A stretch of 64,000 bases of DNA from positions 4,124,501-4,188,500 of the forward strand of contig NZ_CP092418.1 of the NCBI RefSeq assembly GCF_023716485.1. The letters are read 5' to 3'. Positions 26,285-36,264 of this stretch are shown in pieces. Below the pieces are notes generated by a model. That model ran no database searches. It was not told the origin of the DNA and worked only from the letters and a program-made list of their open reading frames with translations. Origin of the DNA: Microbulbifer variabilis (GTDB taxonomy: Bacteria; Pseudomonadota; Gammaproteobacteria; Pseudomonadales; Cellvibrionaceae). Positions within the stretch are counted from its first letter, which is position 1. The number at the start of each line of letters is the position of its first letter. Position numbers and translations under genes: made by a program.

Positions 26285-28237
26285 TTAATTTTTAACAAAG
26301 ACCGACAAATCCAATGCCTCACTCACCGTATACCAATCAATCAATTTAAAATTCTGCTTGGCATTGGGCAGACGATTCCTGCCATCTTGGACAACAAGCA
26401 AACCCATTGGATATTCCGGCCCAAGATACAGGCTGGTAACATCCAGGCCATCGGTTTCAGAACTTCCATCGATACCTGAGCGCACATTCATTGTTACCCT
26501 AAAATGACCAACAAAGTCATTACCATCACGTGTGAATAACGCATAACTGTCATTACCCTGGCTAGAGGCGATCAGGTAACCACTATCCTCTGTTAGGTAG
26601 AGGGCGAGCCCTTCCACATCATCCACCAGGGTCTGACCATCCACTTCAGCAACCAATTTAGCCTGGTATTCACTATTCTGTTGCTTTTTAAGGCCCAGTG
26701 ACCAAATCCCCCGATCCTCCTCGGCAAAAAAGAGCCTCTGCCACTTATCATCGACGACACAGCCTTCAACCTGGCTATTTACGACTATTTCTGTATGCTT
26801 TTTTAACGAAAATTCTGTGGGATTCTCGCCGAGATCAATTTCAAACTGGTGCAAGGCAGCATCTTTATCCGATACCCAAGCAAATAGCTGATTATTGGTT
26901 TTCTGCAAACATAGGCCATAAGGATCTTGCAAATTTATAGCGCGTAGCCCCAGGTGCTCGACATGCCCCTCAGCCGTGATGGCAAAGAGGTTCACCCCGG
27001 CGGTCGAGCGGTTAGATGCTGCCGCTAATGCACTATAATGAGGATGTTCAATACTGCGGATATCCACATTGTTAACACGTCCCACAGCAAAATGTTCGAG
27101 CAGCTTTCCCGATAAATTGTAAATATTCAGGCCACTTTTTTTGTCCGTTGCCAAAATCAGGCTATTCTGTGGCTGGGATTTATTGGCCCAGATAGCAGGA
27201 TCATCAGCAGCATCACCAAATGACTCTACCGGGTCCGTCTGATTGCGAGCAAATACACTGACGATTGAATCACCGCTCTCGGGATCAAATCCTGTAGACT
27301 CAGTTTCTAAGTAATCATTTTCCACATCATCAAAAACCAACAGCTGATCCCGACCAACATCCAGGGCCCAGAGCTGACCATTTAAGAAAACTGGGGAGAC
27401 TGCTGAGTGGTTCTCGTTAATATGAAGGTGCCACTCTGGCTCCTCTGAGGAAAAAGGCAGTCGGTAGCGATGTATCTGATCACCTGCGCTCAGCCACAGA
27501 CTTTCACTACGAGCATCAAACCATAGATTGCCGAAGTCTTCACCAAGCCAATGAGCACTAAGGAATAATTTACGCTGCTCATCCTTTTCCGCGTTTGTAT
27601 TTAAGCTCAGGATTCCAATGGGTGGTTGAGATACTAGTAGGCGTTGGGAGCGTGGGCTTACTGCGCAAGCATTAACTTGCTCACCAAAATAGAGTGGACG
27701 TACTTCTTGCATCTGCCACTGTTGTTGGGCTGGGAATAATAAATATTCACGACCTATTCCATCTTCACCAATGCTAAACAAATGAGTGCGCTGTTCTTGT
27801 TGGGAAAAGCACAGGGCACTCTGTAGCGTTGGCATTTTCTGGCTACCCAGTAGCCTAAAATTTACGTTATTTGAAGCATCACTGTGGCGTATTTCATGTA
27901 AATTTATTTGCGCCAGGCGCTCATCGAAGGAGGCCACCAGTAAAGTTTCATTAGGCAGAGCTTGTACGGCTAGGCGTTCCACCCTTCCCTCTTGGGAGGC
28001 GAGTATTTCTCCGTAGGAATTTATTACAAGCAAACCGCGACGCTCGCTGGCAAGCAATAAATATTGCTCAGCCCCAACCCGTATTGGCAGAATCTGTTCT
28101 GCGTCTATCGCACCCAAGGGAATTGCCCGTTGCGGCAAGGCCTTTTTAATGCGTAAAACAGAATCCACATCGTGACCACAGCTAACGAGTAGCGCAGCGG
28201 CGAGCATGATCGCAATAATAAAATGCAGTTTTTTCAT
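26285..28237 (-). CDS. Two-propeller beta-propeller phytase, lipoprotein
   Basis: 650 residues. The lipoprotein signal ends LLVSC with C20 as the lipid site. The C-terminal half is a beta-propeller phytase domain (PF02333): DDPAIWANKSQPQNSLILATDKKSGLNIYNLSGK, with the acidic calcium and phosphate residues of BPP enzymes, and later GNDSYALFTRDG. The N-terminal half (about 25-330) looks like a second, divergent propeller. Dual-domain BPP phytases of marine bacteria release phosphate from phytate outside the cell. The gene lies downstream of a TonB-dependent receptor on the same strand, in a phosphate-related island. Confidence 0.9.
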   Translation of the reverse strand: MKKLHFIIAIMLAAALLVSCGHDVDSVLRIKKALPQRAIPLGAIDAEQILPIRVGAEQYLLLASERRGLLVINSYGEILASQEGRVERLAVQALPNETLLVASFDERLAQINLHEIRHSDASNNVNFRLLGSQKMPTLQSALCFSQQEQRTHLFSIGEDGIGREYLLFPAQQQWQMQEVRPLYFGEQVNACAVSPRSQRLLVSQPPIGILSLNTNAEKDEQRKLFLSAHWLGEDFGNLWFDARSESLWLSAGDQIHRYRLPFSSEEPEWHLHINENHSAVSPVFLNGQLWALDVGRDQLLVFDDVENDYLETESTGFDPESGDSIVSVFARNQTDPVESFGDAADDPAIWANKSQPQNSLILATDKKSGLNIYNLSGKLLEHFAVGRVNNVDIRSIEHPHYSALAAASNRSTAGVNLFAITAEGHVEHLGLRAINLQDPYGLCLQKTNNQLFAWVSDKDAALHQFEIDLGENPTEFSLKKHTEIVVNSQVEGCVVDDKWQRLFFAEEDRGIWSLGLKKQQNSEYQAKLVAEVDGQTLVDDVEGLALYLTEDSGYLIASSQGNDSYALFTRDGNDFVGHFRVTMNVRSGIDGSSETDGLDVTSLYLGPEYPMGLLVVQDGRNRLPNAKQNFKLIDWYTVSEALDLSVFVKN

Positions 28238-28263
28238 GGAAAGCCATTCAATTCCGGAGAAAG

Positions 28264-28285
28264 AGCCCCACCTGTGTGAGGCTCC
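28264..28285 (-). promoter_or_regulatory. Hairpin between receptor and phytase genes
   Basis: GAGCCCCAC (28264-28272) and GTGAGGCTC (28277-28285) form a stem with 8 of 9 pairs and a CTGT loop, followed on the minus strand by a short T-rich stretch. It may act as a partial terminator or RNA-stability element lowering phytase expression relative to the receptor. Confidence 0.5.
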
Positions 28286-28338
28286 TTGCAGTGCATAAAC
28301 ACCGTAATTTTATTAAAAATGTTTTAGATGTTGTCCCG

Positions 28339-30969
28339 CTAGAAAGTGCTGTAACTCAGGCCCAGGGCATAAGTCGACCCGTACTCTTCATATTGACCGT
28401 TGAAACCAGAGTTATGCACATAATAAGGCTCATCGGTCAAATTCACTCCGGTGAATGTCAGTAGTAAACCGTTGTTCAAGTGGTAGCGCACAGAGAGATC
28501 CAATTGTAAGTGATCCTCTTCATAACGATCACGGGATGCATCCTCCATATCTACCTCCAGCAATCGCTCGCTGCGAAAAGCAGCAGACAAGCGCAGGCTA
28601 AAAGCATCTCGCTCATAACCGACAATAAAATTTCCCACCAGATCTGCTTGGGATGACATAGAAATTTTGTCGCTGCGTTGACGACCCGGCCCCAATCCTA
28701 GACTGGCTTCAGAGTCTGTGAAGGTTGCGTTAGCACGCAGTAGGAAACCATTATCGAAGCCCTGTGTCCAAGCCAGTTCCGCACCGTTAATCCGTGCCCT
28801 TTTACCATTGATAGGTTGAAGTATTTCGGCCTCTTCCACTATCAGGTTACCGATATACTGAGTAAAGTCCGCGCTACTGGAAACATCGGACATCACTATA
28901 AAATTATCGATAGACTTGTGGAACAATCCCAGCGATAGCATACCCAGATGATCCGCGTAGTATTCTGCGGAGAAATCCAGGTTGCGAGATTCATAAGGTT
29001 GCAGAGCTGGATTGCCGGCTTCCACTTCTAGCTCACCATCGTCGTACTCAATTTGCGCCGGCGAGGGATTCAGATGGCCAAACGAGGGGCGCGACAGGGA
29101 CTCGGTGTAGGCCGCACGCAGCACAATATTATCGCTGTAATCAAGCTTGAAGTTTACACTAGGGAAGAAGTGATCGTAATCGCGCTGATAATTGACCGCA
29201 CTTGCATAGACCTCATCGGCAATGAAATCGGCACCGGGTACTGGCTCTTCGGATTCAATCACACGCATTCCTTTGGCACTGAAATCGGTGCGTTCATAGC
29301 GTACTCCAAAGACCCATTGAGCGCGATCAAGTTCGATGGTGTTCATTACGTAGAGCGCACTGATGTCTTCCTGCATCTGGTAATCACGCGCAGAAGAGAG
29401 GGCGGTTTCAGTTTCATCCATCTCAAAACTAGCAATCTTGCGATTAATAAATCGATTGAGATTGCCTGGATTAACTCCCGGTCCGAAGGTATCGAGACGG
29501 TAATTAATATCGTTACGAACAAAATCTGCCAAGGTATAGTCACCGGCAAAACCATCATAAACGCTGGCATTCAGATCACCACGTTTTTCCCTCTGGCGTT
29601 CGTGCAGGCCAAATTGCACAGTTGAGTCATAGCTGCCCCAGTTTATCTCCCTGGTAAAATCCAGACGTAAACTCAACTCTTCATCCTCGGTGAAATTATC
29701 CTCAATAACCAACTCGTCCAGTTGATAATTGGCGGGATCTAATATTTTTTCAGCGTCGCTACTGTCCACTGCCATACGCGGAGTTTTACCCGCTTCCACA
29801 TAACCCAGGCGCAGCGGTTCAAGGACAAAGTCGGTATCGCGTCGATGTGGCTCAGATTCCTCCGCGTAAGAATAACCCAGCACGTAGGCAAGACCCCATT
29901 GTTCGAAATTATGCTCTCCACCCAATACTGTTGAAATAATCTCCTGTTCTTCCAGACGATCTTTCAAGGATTTTTCCAGTGCCGCCTCTTCCCAAATGGC
30001 GCTATGTCTGGAAATCGTCTCTGGCTCATCGCGCTCTGTATCCAGTTTCCAGGAATTGCGTTGACGGATCTCCTGATCTGAGAAGTCGGAATAGAGATTA
30101 TGCAGATAGATTCGTGCACCACTACTCAATTTCAGGTCGAAATTCGCGGCCATACCGGTGCGCTCACGAGTAATGGTGTAATCCCGCTGTTCTATTTCAG
30201 TTGCCCCAATCCCCTCACTACCGTCCTCGGCCACAAGCGCTTCCCAGCTACCATCGGTTTCAATATTTTCAGAACCGAAATCTCGCTGCTGATGACTGAC
30301 TGCCAGAGCGACACCAAAGCGCCTGTTGCCATCAAGATCGAAAACATTGGTCATGGTGGCTGCATATTTTGGACTGTGCTCCTCTTGCAGTTCGCTATAA
30401 CTGTTTTCAACACTGAATTTATAGCGACTGCCATCGTAGTCCAGCGCGTTAATACTCTTGATTTCTATGGCCCCGCCGATGGAGTCTGCACTCATATCCG
30501 GTGTAAGGGTTTTGAATACTTCTAAGCTGGCAAGTAGGTCTGAGGGGATGACATCCAGAGCCACAGCGCGACTGCCAATTTCTGGTGCGGGCAGACTGAC
30601 GCCATTGATGCTGGCGGCATTCAAGTTGGGATCAATACCGCGCACCCCCACAAAACGTCCCTCACCCTGGTCGCGGGCAATAAAGACTCCAGGCATCCGC
30701 TGCAGGGCCTCTGTTACATTGGCATCCGGCAACTCACCAATGGCATCAGAAGTTTGTACTGCCACCAGCTTGTTGGAGTCACGCTGACGATCCAGGTCGC
30801 TGCGCGCATTGTTGGCCTGAGCAGTAACCGTCACCGTTTCCATGGTGCGGGCCTGGCTCTCTTGTGCATAAGCATTGGCACTCAAGCCGTTATTAGCACA
30901 AAAAACTGCTATGGCAAGCGCGGTAACGGGGGTGTTGGGCGTTTGAAAATTGATGGTTGTGCTTTTCAT
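28339..30969 (-). CDS. TonB-dependent receptor, likely for phytate or another phosphorylated substrate
   Basis: 876 residues from the ATG at 30969 (an upstream TTG at 30984 is less likely). Signal peptide, a TonB-box-like ETVTVTAQ shortly after, a plug domain with LPDANVTEALQRMPGV and VRGIDPNLNAASINGV, and a long 22-strand barrel ending YSTF, with the aromatic last residue expected. The group (YP-like, TBDT fused N-terminus 'TonB-dependent receptor' of Xanthomonas/Caulobacter type) usually imports sugars or sugar phosphates. Location directly upstream of the phytase and behind a Pho-box-like site suggests uptake of phytate or its products; this is inference. Confidence 0.9.
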   Translation of the reverse strand: MKSTTINFQTPNTPVTALAIAVFCANNGLSANAYAQESQARTMETVTVTAQANNARSDLDRQRDSNKLVAVQTSDAIGELPDANVTEALQRMPGVFIARDQGEGRFVGVRGIDPNLNAASINGVSLPAPEIGSRAVALDVIPSDLLASLEVFKTLTPDMSADSIGGAIEIKSINALDYDGSRYKFSVENSYSELQEEHSPKYAATMTNVFDLDGNRRFGVALAVSHQQRDFGSENIETDGSWEALVAEDGSEGIGATEIEQRDYTITRERTGMAANFDLKLSSGARIYLHNLYSDFSDQEIRQRNSWKLDTERDEPETISRHSAIWEEAALEKSLKDRLEEQEIISTVLGGEHNFEQWGLAYVLGYSYAEESEPHRRDTDFVLEPLRLGYVEAGKTPRMAVDSSDAEKILDPANYQLDELVIEDNFTEDEELSLRLDFTREINWGSYDSTVQFGLHERQREKRGDLNASVYDGFAGDYTLADFVRNDINYRLDTFGPGVNPGNLNRFINRKIASFEMDETETALSSARDYQMQEDISALYVMNTIELDRAQWVFGVRYERTDFSAKGMRVIESEEPVPGADFIADEVYASAVNYQRDYDHFFPSVNFKLDYSDNIVLRAAYTESLSRPSFGHLNPSPAQIEYDDGELEVEAGNPALQPYESRNLDFSAEYYADHLGMLSLGLFHKSIDNFIVMSDVSSSADFTQYIGNLIVEEAEILQPINGKRARINGAELAWTQGFDNGFLLRANATFTDSEASLGLGPGRQRSDKISMSSQADLVGNFIVGYERDAFSLRLSAAFRSERLLEVDMEDASRDRYEEDHLQLDLSVRYHLNNGLLLTFTGVNLTDEPYYVHNSGFNGQYEEYGSTYALGLSYSTF

Positions 30970-31030
30970 GGCGTCCCACTCCAATTAGTCCCGGCGGCGT
31001 ATTTATTGGGGCGCAGACTAGTAGGCGACT

Positions 31031-31048
31031 ATGAACTTTACATGACGG
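31031..31048 (-). promoter_or_regulatory. Pho-box-like site facing the TonB receptor
   Basis: On the minus strand: CCGTCATGTAAAGTTCAT, two 7-mers separated by 4 bases, matching the PhoB consensus CTGTCATAAAACTGTCAT at the key GTCAT of the first half and TCAT of the second. It lies 62 bases from the receptor ATG. Weaker than the neighbouring plus-strand site. Confidence 0.45.
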
Positions 31049-31058
31049 TTTTTTTAAG

Positions 31059-31076
31059 CTGTCATCAAGCTTTCAG
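31059..31076 (+). promoter_or_regulatory. Pho-box-like site facing phoX
   Basis: CTGTCATCAAGCTTTCAG: first half exact, second half 5 of 7 against the PhoB consensus with the correct 4-base spacer. It lies about 157 bases ahead of phoX, in the divergent region. Confidence 0.65.
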
Positions 31077-31232
31077 AAATAGCTGGAAAAATTCCCAGAT
31101 AAATTAAATATTCTTATTTATCGCTTTTTATTAACCTCTTTTAATTAATCGATAGCGGAAAAGATATGTCATCGATTTAATTAGGTCAGGTTAATTTAAT
31201 TTTATTAGGTTCCCCGCAACGGAGCAGCAGCA

Positions 31233-33164
31233 ATGAAAGATTCCCCTAAAAACCCTGACCGTAGAAAGCTATTGAAGGCCATTGGTGGTGCCACGGCTGC
31301 GGGCGCCGCAACCAGCTTTATGTCTGGCTGCGGATCGGAGCATCATCGGGAGAATCTCTCATTTCAGGAAGTTCCCCACAGCTTGGACTTCAATCATCAT
31401 TTACCGCAGGGTTACAGCGCCGATATCCTGCTACGGTGGGGCGACCCCATTGTCGCTAACCTCAAAGAATTTGAGCCGAAACAATTGACGGCGAAGGGAC
31501 AATCTCAACGCTTTGGCTATAACAACGACTTTATCGCCTTTATGCCATTGGCGGAGAATACCCCTGCCGGGCACGGAGATATCCACTGCCAGAGTGGTAA
31601 CAGCGATCGCGGCCTACTATGTGTAAATCACGAGTACACCCAACCACACCTGATGTTCTCTGGTTACAACGATGAGTACAGTGCCACGCGGGGAGTCAGT
31701 GCCGAGCATGTAGCCATAGAACTAGCCGCCTGTGGCCACTCGGTAATAGAAATTACACGTACCGACAAAGGCTGGCAGCCGGTTCTGGAGAGCCCCTACA
31801 ATCGCCGCATCACCGCGACCACGCCGATGCAAATTAGTGGCCCCGCCTCCGGAGACAAACGCTTGCAAACAACCGCAGATCCCTCTGGCACCCAGGTGCT
31901 CGGTACCATTGGCAACTGCGCCGGTGGCAAGACTCCCTGGGGCACGGTATTGGTGGCCGAGGAGGGATTTGGTGGCGCCTTCCAAGGAGATCCCAACAAA
32001 ATCGAGGATACTCGCGAGGCGCGCAATCACCTTGACTTCGGCGTAAGGCCCCACAATCGCAACTTAGGTGATTACGACCCGCGCTTCGATATACAGCAAG
32101 AACCCAACGAACCCAATCGTTTTGGTTGGATGGTGGAATACGACCCCTACGACCCGCAATCTATACCGCGCAAGCTGACCACCCTGGGCCGCTTTGAACA
32201 CGAGGGCTTTACCCTGGTCTGTAAGCCGGGCCAACCGGTGGTGGCATATGGCGGCGATGACGACGAACACCAATTCGTTTACCGCTATGTCTCCAAAGAG
32301 GCTTATCTGCCCAAAGATCCAACCCACAATCGCAATTTACTGACCGAAGGCACCCTCTATGCGGCACGCTTTGATGCGGATGGAAGTGGGAAATGGTTGC
32401 CACTAGTTTTTGGGCAGGGCCCTCTAAACAGCAACAACGGTTTTCATAATCAAGCAGATGTCTTGATTGACGCACGCCAGGCCGCTGCACTGCTGGGCGC
32501 CACTCCCATGGACCGCCCGGAGGATGTAGAGACCAATCCCCACAACGACTGCACCTATGTGATGCTAACCAAGAATAAAAGCCGCGCCGAAGACGGTGTG
32601 GATGCGGCTAATCCCCGTCACCAAAATACTGCCGGGCATATTTTGGAAATTGTGCCCCCCATCAAGCCTGGTAAAAAAACCGGCCGAGATCACACCAGTG
32701 ACCAATTCCGCTGGCAACAGTTTTTACTTGGCGGCAACCCCAATGCGGAGAACCCCAAGGAGCGCGGCGCTTACGGGCAGCAATCCACTTACAATATTTC
32801 TAATCACGGCTGGTTTACCAACCCGGACAATGTCGCCTTCGATCCTCATGGCAACATGTGGGTGGCCACTGACGGCTGCGAGCGTTTCGGCTTCCACGAC
32901 GGCCTCTGGGCCATGGCCACCGAGGGGCCAATGCGCGCCGCGCCCAAACACTTCTTTGGATGCCCGCAGGGCGCTGAGGTGTGCGGCCCCGAGTTTACTC
33001 CCGATGGCACAACTCTGTTTATCGCAGTGCAACACCCTGCCGACGCCCTCAACTCTACTTACGACCACCCCTTACACCGCTGGCCGGATAACAACCCGGA
33101 ACTGCCACCGCGCCCCTCGGTATTGGCCATCTATAGGGACGATGGCGGTGAAGTGGGCAGCTAG
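31233..33164 (+). CDS. phoX: PhoX-type alkaline phosphatase
   Basis: 643 residues of the PhoX family (DUF839/PF05787). Tat signal DRRKLLKAIGG at the N-terminus, ending near a Cys (MSGCG). Typical blocks follow: YSADILLRWGDPI, LLCVNHEYTQP, the metal-site block NCAGGKTPWGTVLVAEE, HEGFTLV, and DNVAFDPHGNMWVATDGC. PhoX enzymes carry an Fe/Ca cofactor and release phosphate from many phosphoesters in the periplasm or outside; they are typical of marine bacteria under phosphate limitation. Divergent from the receptor gene with a Pho-box-like site between. Confidence 0.95.
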   Translation: MKDSPKNPDRRKLLKAIGGATAAGAATSFMSGCGSEHHRENLSFQEVPHSLDFNHHLPQGYSADILLRWGDPIVANLKEFEPKQLTAKGQSQRFGYNNDFIAFMPLAENTPAGHGDIHCQSGNSDRGLLCVNHEYTQPHLMFSGYNDEYSATRGVSAEHVAIELAACGHSVIEITRTDKGWQPVLESPYNRRITATTPMQISGPASGDKRLQTTADPSGTQVLGTIGNCAGGKTPWGTVLVAEEGFGGAFQGDPNKIEDTREARNHLDFGVRPHNRNLGDYDPRFDIQQEPNEPNRFGWMVEYDPYDPQSIPRKLTTLGRFEHEGFTLVCKPGQPVVAYGGDDDEHQFVYRYVSKEAYLPKDPTHNRNLLTEGTLYAARFDADGSGKWLPLVFGQGPLNSNNGFHNQADVLIDARQAAALLGATPMDRPEDVETNPHNDCTYVMLTKNKSRAEDGVDAANPRHQNTAGHILEIVPPIKPGKKTGRDHTSDQFRWQQFLLGGNPNAENPKERGAYGQQSTYNISNHGWFTNPDNVAFDPHGNMWVATDGCERFGFHDGLWAMATEGPMRAAPKHFFGCPQGAEVCGPEFTPDGTTLFIAVQHPADALNSTYDHPLHRWPDNNPELPPRPSVLAIYRDDGGEVGS

Positions 33165-33250
33165 TCATCCCAGAACGGCGCACTTTCACACGAAGCCGCC
33201 GGTCCTGCTAGAATTTTTTAATCGAAGCCTATTTTTGGCGGCTCGTCGTT

Positions 33251-33268
33251 GGTCTCCAATAAGAGACC
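33251..33268 (+). promoter_or_regulatory. Hairpin in the pstS-like gene leader
   Basis: GGTCTC-CAATAA-GAGACC is a perfect 6-bp stem, extendable with G-T pairs, 26 bases ahead of the start codon. No T-run follows, so it is more likely an mRNA leader fold than a terminator. Confidence 0.4.
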
Positions 33269-33293
33269 GGTGACCCTTCAGTTGAGGTAACCC

Positions 33294-34379
33294 ATGTTAT
33301 CGAGGTACACCGCGGTACTACGCCGCCTTGCAGCCATACTGGCGGTGACCGCTGGCATTTCACTCTTCGGCCTACAAGTGCAAGCCCAGGTGCCAGAAAA
33401 CCCCGTTAATCTGCGGGGCAGTGGCGCCAGTTTCCCCTATCCGATTTATGTGGAGTGGTTTCGCCAGTTTACCCACCGCGAGAACAATATTTTTATTTTT
33501 TATGAAATGAGTAATAGCGGGGACGGCATCCGCGATTTCCTCGGCCATACAGTAAATTTTGCCGCCTCAGATGCGGCCATAGAAGTCGATCAACTCAAGA
33601 AACTCAAAGAGGGAGGTGTTGTATTACCCGTCACTGCCGGGCAAGTAGTGTTAGTGTTTAATTTACCGGGTATCAATAGACTGAAACTATCGCGGGAAGC
33701 CTATGTGGGCATTTTTATGGGCAAGATCCGCCATTGGGACGATCCAATCATCGCCGCCAGTAATCCAGATATTAAATTACCACGCACAGATATTTCAGTG
33801 GTTACCCGCTCTGAGAGCTCCGGAACTTCCTATATTTTTTCCGGCCACCTCAGCGCCGTTAGTGAAGAGTTCCGTGAGAATATTGGCCTGGACCGAACAC
33901 CCGACTGGCCCCGACTGTCGACTTTTAAAATCGCACCAGGTAACCAGGGTGTAGCGGCCAAAGTACGAGAAATACCCGGTGCCATCGGTTATGTGGAGCA
34001 CGGCTTTGCCAACATCGTCAATTTACCGGTAGCAATCCTGGAAAACCGCGCCGGTCAATTTATCGAAGCCAATGCCAAGAGCGGAGTAGCTGCATTAGAA
34101 GAAGTGGAATTTCCCGATAGCAAACTGCCCGTGAGTGGCGCGCCCAACCTGATCGCCTGGGTCTGGGACCCCAAAGGTAAAGATGCCTACCCGATTACTA
34201 GCTTTTCCTGGTTGCTGCTCTACGCCAATCAGAAAGATGATGTTGCCCAGGCTCTAAGACAGATGCTGGTCTTTATGTTGAGCCAAAATTCCCAGTCGGA
34301 AGCCGGCAATATCGGTCTGGTACCTCTACCGGAAAATGTGCGTATCAGGGTGCTCAACGCAGTGACCTATGTGCAGTAG
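33294..34379 (+). CDS. pstS: PstS-like phosphate-binding protein
   Basis: 361 residues with a signal peptide (cleavage near VQA-Q) and a PstS-type domain. Phosphate-binding blocks are visible: GSGASFPYPIYVEWFRQF, DAAIE, and RSESSGTSYIFSGHLS. It binds phosphate in the periplasm; in PstSCAB systems it delivers it to an ABC transporter, but pstC, pstA and pstB are not nearby, so this copy stands alone. Ribosome site GAGGT 8 bases ahead of the ATG. It follows phoX after 129 bases in the same direction and ends one base from the stop of the diguanylate cyclase gene on the opposite strand. Confidence 0.88.
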   Translation: MLSRYTAVLRRLAAILAVTAGISLFGLQVQAQVPENPVNLRGSGASFPYPIYVEWFRQFTHRENNIFIFYEMSNSGDGIRDFLGHTVNFAASDAAIEVDQLKKLKEGGVVLPVTAGQVVLVFNLPGINRLKLSREAYVGIFMGKIRHWDDPIIAASNPDIKLPRTDISVVTRSESSGTSYIFSGHLSAVSEEFRENIGLDRTPDWPRLSTFKIAPGNQGVAAKVREIPGAIGYVEHGFANIVNLPVAILENRAGQFIEANAKSGVAALEEVEFPDSKLPVSGAPNLIAWVWDPKGKDAYPITSFSWLLLYANQKDDVAQALRQMLVFMLSQNSQSEAGNIGLVPLPENVRIRVLNAVTYVQ

Positions 34380-34380
34380 C

Positions 34381-36264
34381 TCAGCCCTCCGCCACTGCAT
34401 ACTCTAAGACACGATTGCGACCTGTCCTTTTGGCCCGGTAAAGAGCGCTGTCGGCATGCTGCAATAATTCCAGCACGTCTCTCTCTCCCTGCAGCTGGGC
34501 CACGCCAATGCTAGCGGTAAACTGCACCGGCCCCAGAGCGGACTTGATCATAATTTTGGCGATATCTTCATGGATACGCTTGGCAACAGCCAGCGTACCT
34601 GGGCCATCGGCACTAACCAGTAGTGCAAATTCCTCACCGCCTATACGCCCAAACACATCCACCTCACGCACATGCTGGGCTATTACCCGGGCAGTGGCAC
34701 ACAAGGCCTGATCACCGATCAGGTGGCCATGGCAATCATTGATTGATTTAAAGCGGTCTATATCCAACATCAATATACCCAGGGGAATTTGCTTGCGTTG
34801 AGCCAATTTGAGCAAAAGATTGGACTCTTCAAAAAAACTGCGGCGATTGTGAATGCCGGTAAGTGGATCGGTACGTGCCTCCAATTCCGCCCTGGCCTTG
34901 GCAGCCTCCAACTCCCGAGTGCGTGACTGCACCAACTCCTCAAGATCAATCTTGGATACTTCCAGCTGTTGCAGGTATTTTTTTTCCGCCCGATCCTTCT
35001 GTAACCGCAGGCGCTGCACCATTAAACCGATCGCTGCCATAATCGCCAGCATCTCCACAAAAGAGGCCACCGGCGGCCAATAGTAGTTGACCGGGTTGTG
35101 CACCACATAACCGAGATCACGCATTGCCTGCACCAGTAGCCCCAGCACTAGGGTGGCCCACCCCAGGGCAAACACTCCTGCAGCATTCTCTCCCTGGCGC
35201 CAGCGAATCATCGCGATCGGCACGACCAGGGGATAACAAAGCAACGCGATGATCATGGATATTTGGGAAAGGGCCTTCAGCTCTAAAAACACGCAACCAA
35301 TCAGGAAAGCACCGTTGAGTAACATCAGCTGTAAGAGGAAGTCCAACTTTGGCGTGTACTGACGGGTTTCGAGAAATGTCCGTGCAAAGACAAGCCCGGC
35401 CATAATTGCCACAGCCCCACTAAGAGAGCCGTATCCCCAGTGGAAGCTGCCGGTCATCAGGTATTGATGGGTATATCCAAGCACCGTACCCCACACCAGG
35501 ATTTTGCTGGCGCAGTAAAAAGAATAGATATAGAGAATCTTTTCTTTGATTGCGATCGCTCCCACCAGGGCAAAGACCGCCATTAGAAAGTAGCCTCCAA
35601 ACAGAAAAGCGATTAGGCTCGTCTCACCCTTACTATTTTGTTGCAATGCCTGGGGGCTCCAGATACGCAGACTGGGAAAGACCACACCCAATTCGCCAGA
35701 ATCAAACCTTACCATTAGCTCCTGAGTGGCCTCCGGTGCGATGGTCACTGGAAAAACAAAACGGTTATGCGCCACCTGCCGACGGGTAAAAGGCTCATAA
35801 ATAGAAAGGTTGCTCACCTCGCGGAAGAGATCACCACTGCCCGCCTTCCGACTAAAAGCTTGCAAACCGACCAGCTGGTGATCGACATACTCAATATTTA
35901 GGGTTAGCGGGTGGCTGTCGCGATTGCGCAACGTAAAGTGAGACCAGAAAACACCGGCGCTTAGACCGGTGGAACCCGCTGTTTCCAGAATGCGAAACTC
36001 TCCCAACTCATGAGCTTGTCGTGCACTATAAATATCGCTCTCTCCACCCTTGTCGTGCCATATCGCATGGAGTCCGGTGGAATTTTCCCCCTGCTCATTG
36101 GTGTTCACGTCCAGGGGAGTATGCGCCCATACCGGAACCTTGGACAGGAAAAGGGCATAGAAGGTTAATAGTAGAAAAACATAGAAAGAGGGACGAATGT
36201 ACCAACATTTAAAAATAGAACGCCGCAGATCCAGTAACCGCAGTCTTATTATTCTGTCTTTCAT
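34381..36264 (-). CDS. Membrane diguanylate cyclase with 7TMR-DISM sensor
   Basis: 627 residues from the ATG at 36264; a GTG at 36288 would add eight. An N-terminal membrane anchor is followed by a periplasmic 7TMR-DISM extracellular domain (about 40-210), seven membrane helices, a coiled coil (RLRLQKDRAEKKYLQQLEVSKIDLEEL), and a C-terminal GGDEF domain with RTDPLTGIHNRRSF and the active-site GGEEF. It makes cyclic di-GMP in response to an external signal, probably a small sugar or similar ligand. Convergent with the pstS-like gene, one base apart. No upstream inhibitory RxxD site was recognised. Confidence 0.93.
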   Translation of the reverse strand: MKDRIIRLRLLDLRRSIFKCWYIRPSFYVFLLLTFYALFLSKVPVWAHTPLDVNTNEQGENSTGLHAIWHDKGGESDIYSARQAHELGEFRILETAGSTGLSAGVFWSHFTLRNRDSHPLTLNIEYVDHQLVGLQAFSRKAGSGDLFREVSNLSIYEPFTRRQVAHNRFVFPVTIAPEATQELMVRFDSGELGVVFPSLRIWSPQALQQNSKGETSLIAFLFGGYFLMAVFALVGAIAIKEKILYIYSFYCASKILVWGTVLGYTHQYLMTGSFHWGYGSLSGAVAIMAGLVFARTFLETRQYTPKLDFLLQLMLLNGAFLIGCVFLELKALSQISMIIALLCYPLVVPIAMIRWRQGENAAGVFALGWATLVLGLLVQAMRDLGYVVHNPVNYYWPPVASFVEMLAIMAAIGLMVQRLRLQKDRAEKKYLQQLEVSKIDLEELVQSRTRELEAAKARAELEARTDPLTGIHNRRSFFEESNLLLKLAQRKQIPLGILMLDIDRFKSINDCHGHLIGDQALCATARVIAQHVREVDVFGRIGGEEFALLVSADGPGTLAVAKRIHEDIAKIMIKSALGPVQFTASIGVAQLQGERDVLELLQHADSALYRAKRTGRNRVLEYAVAEG

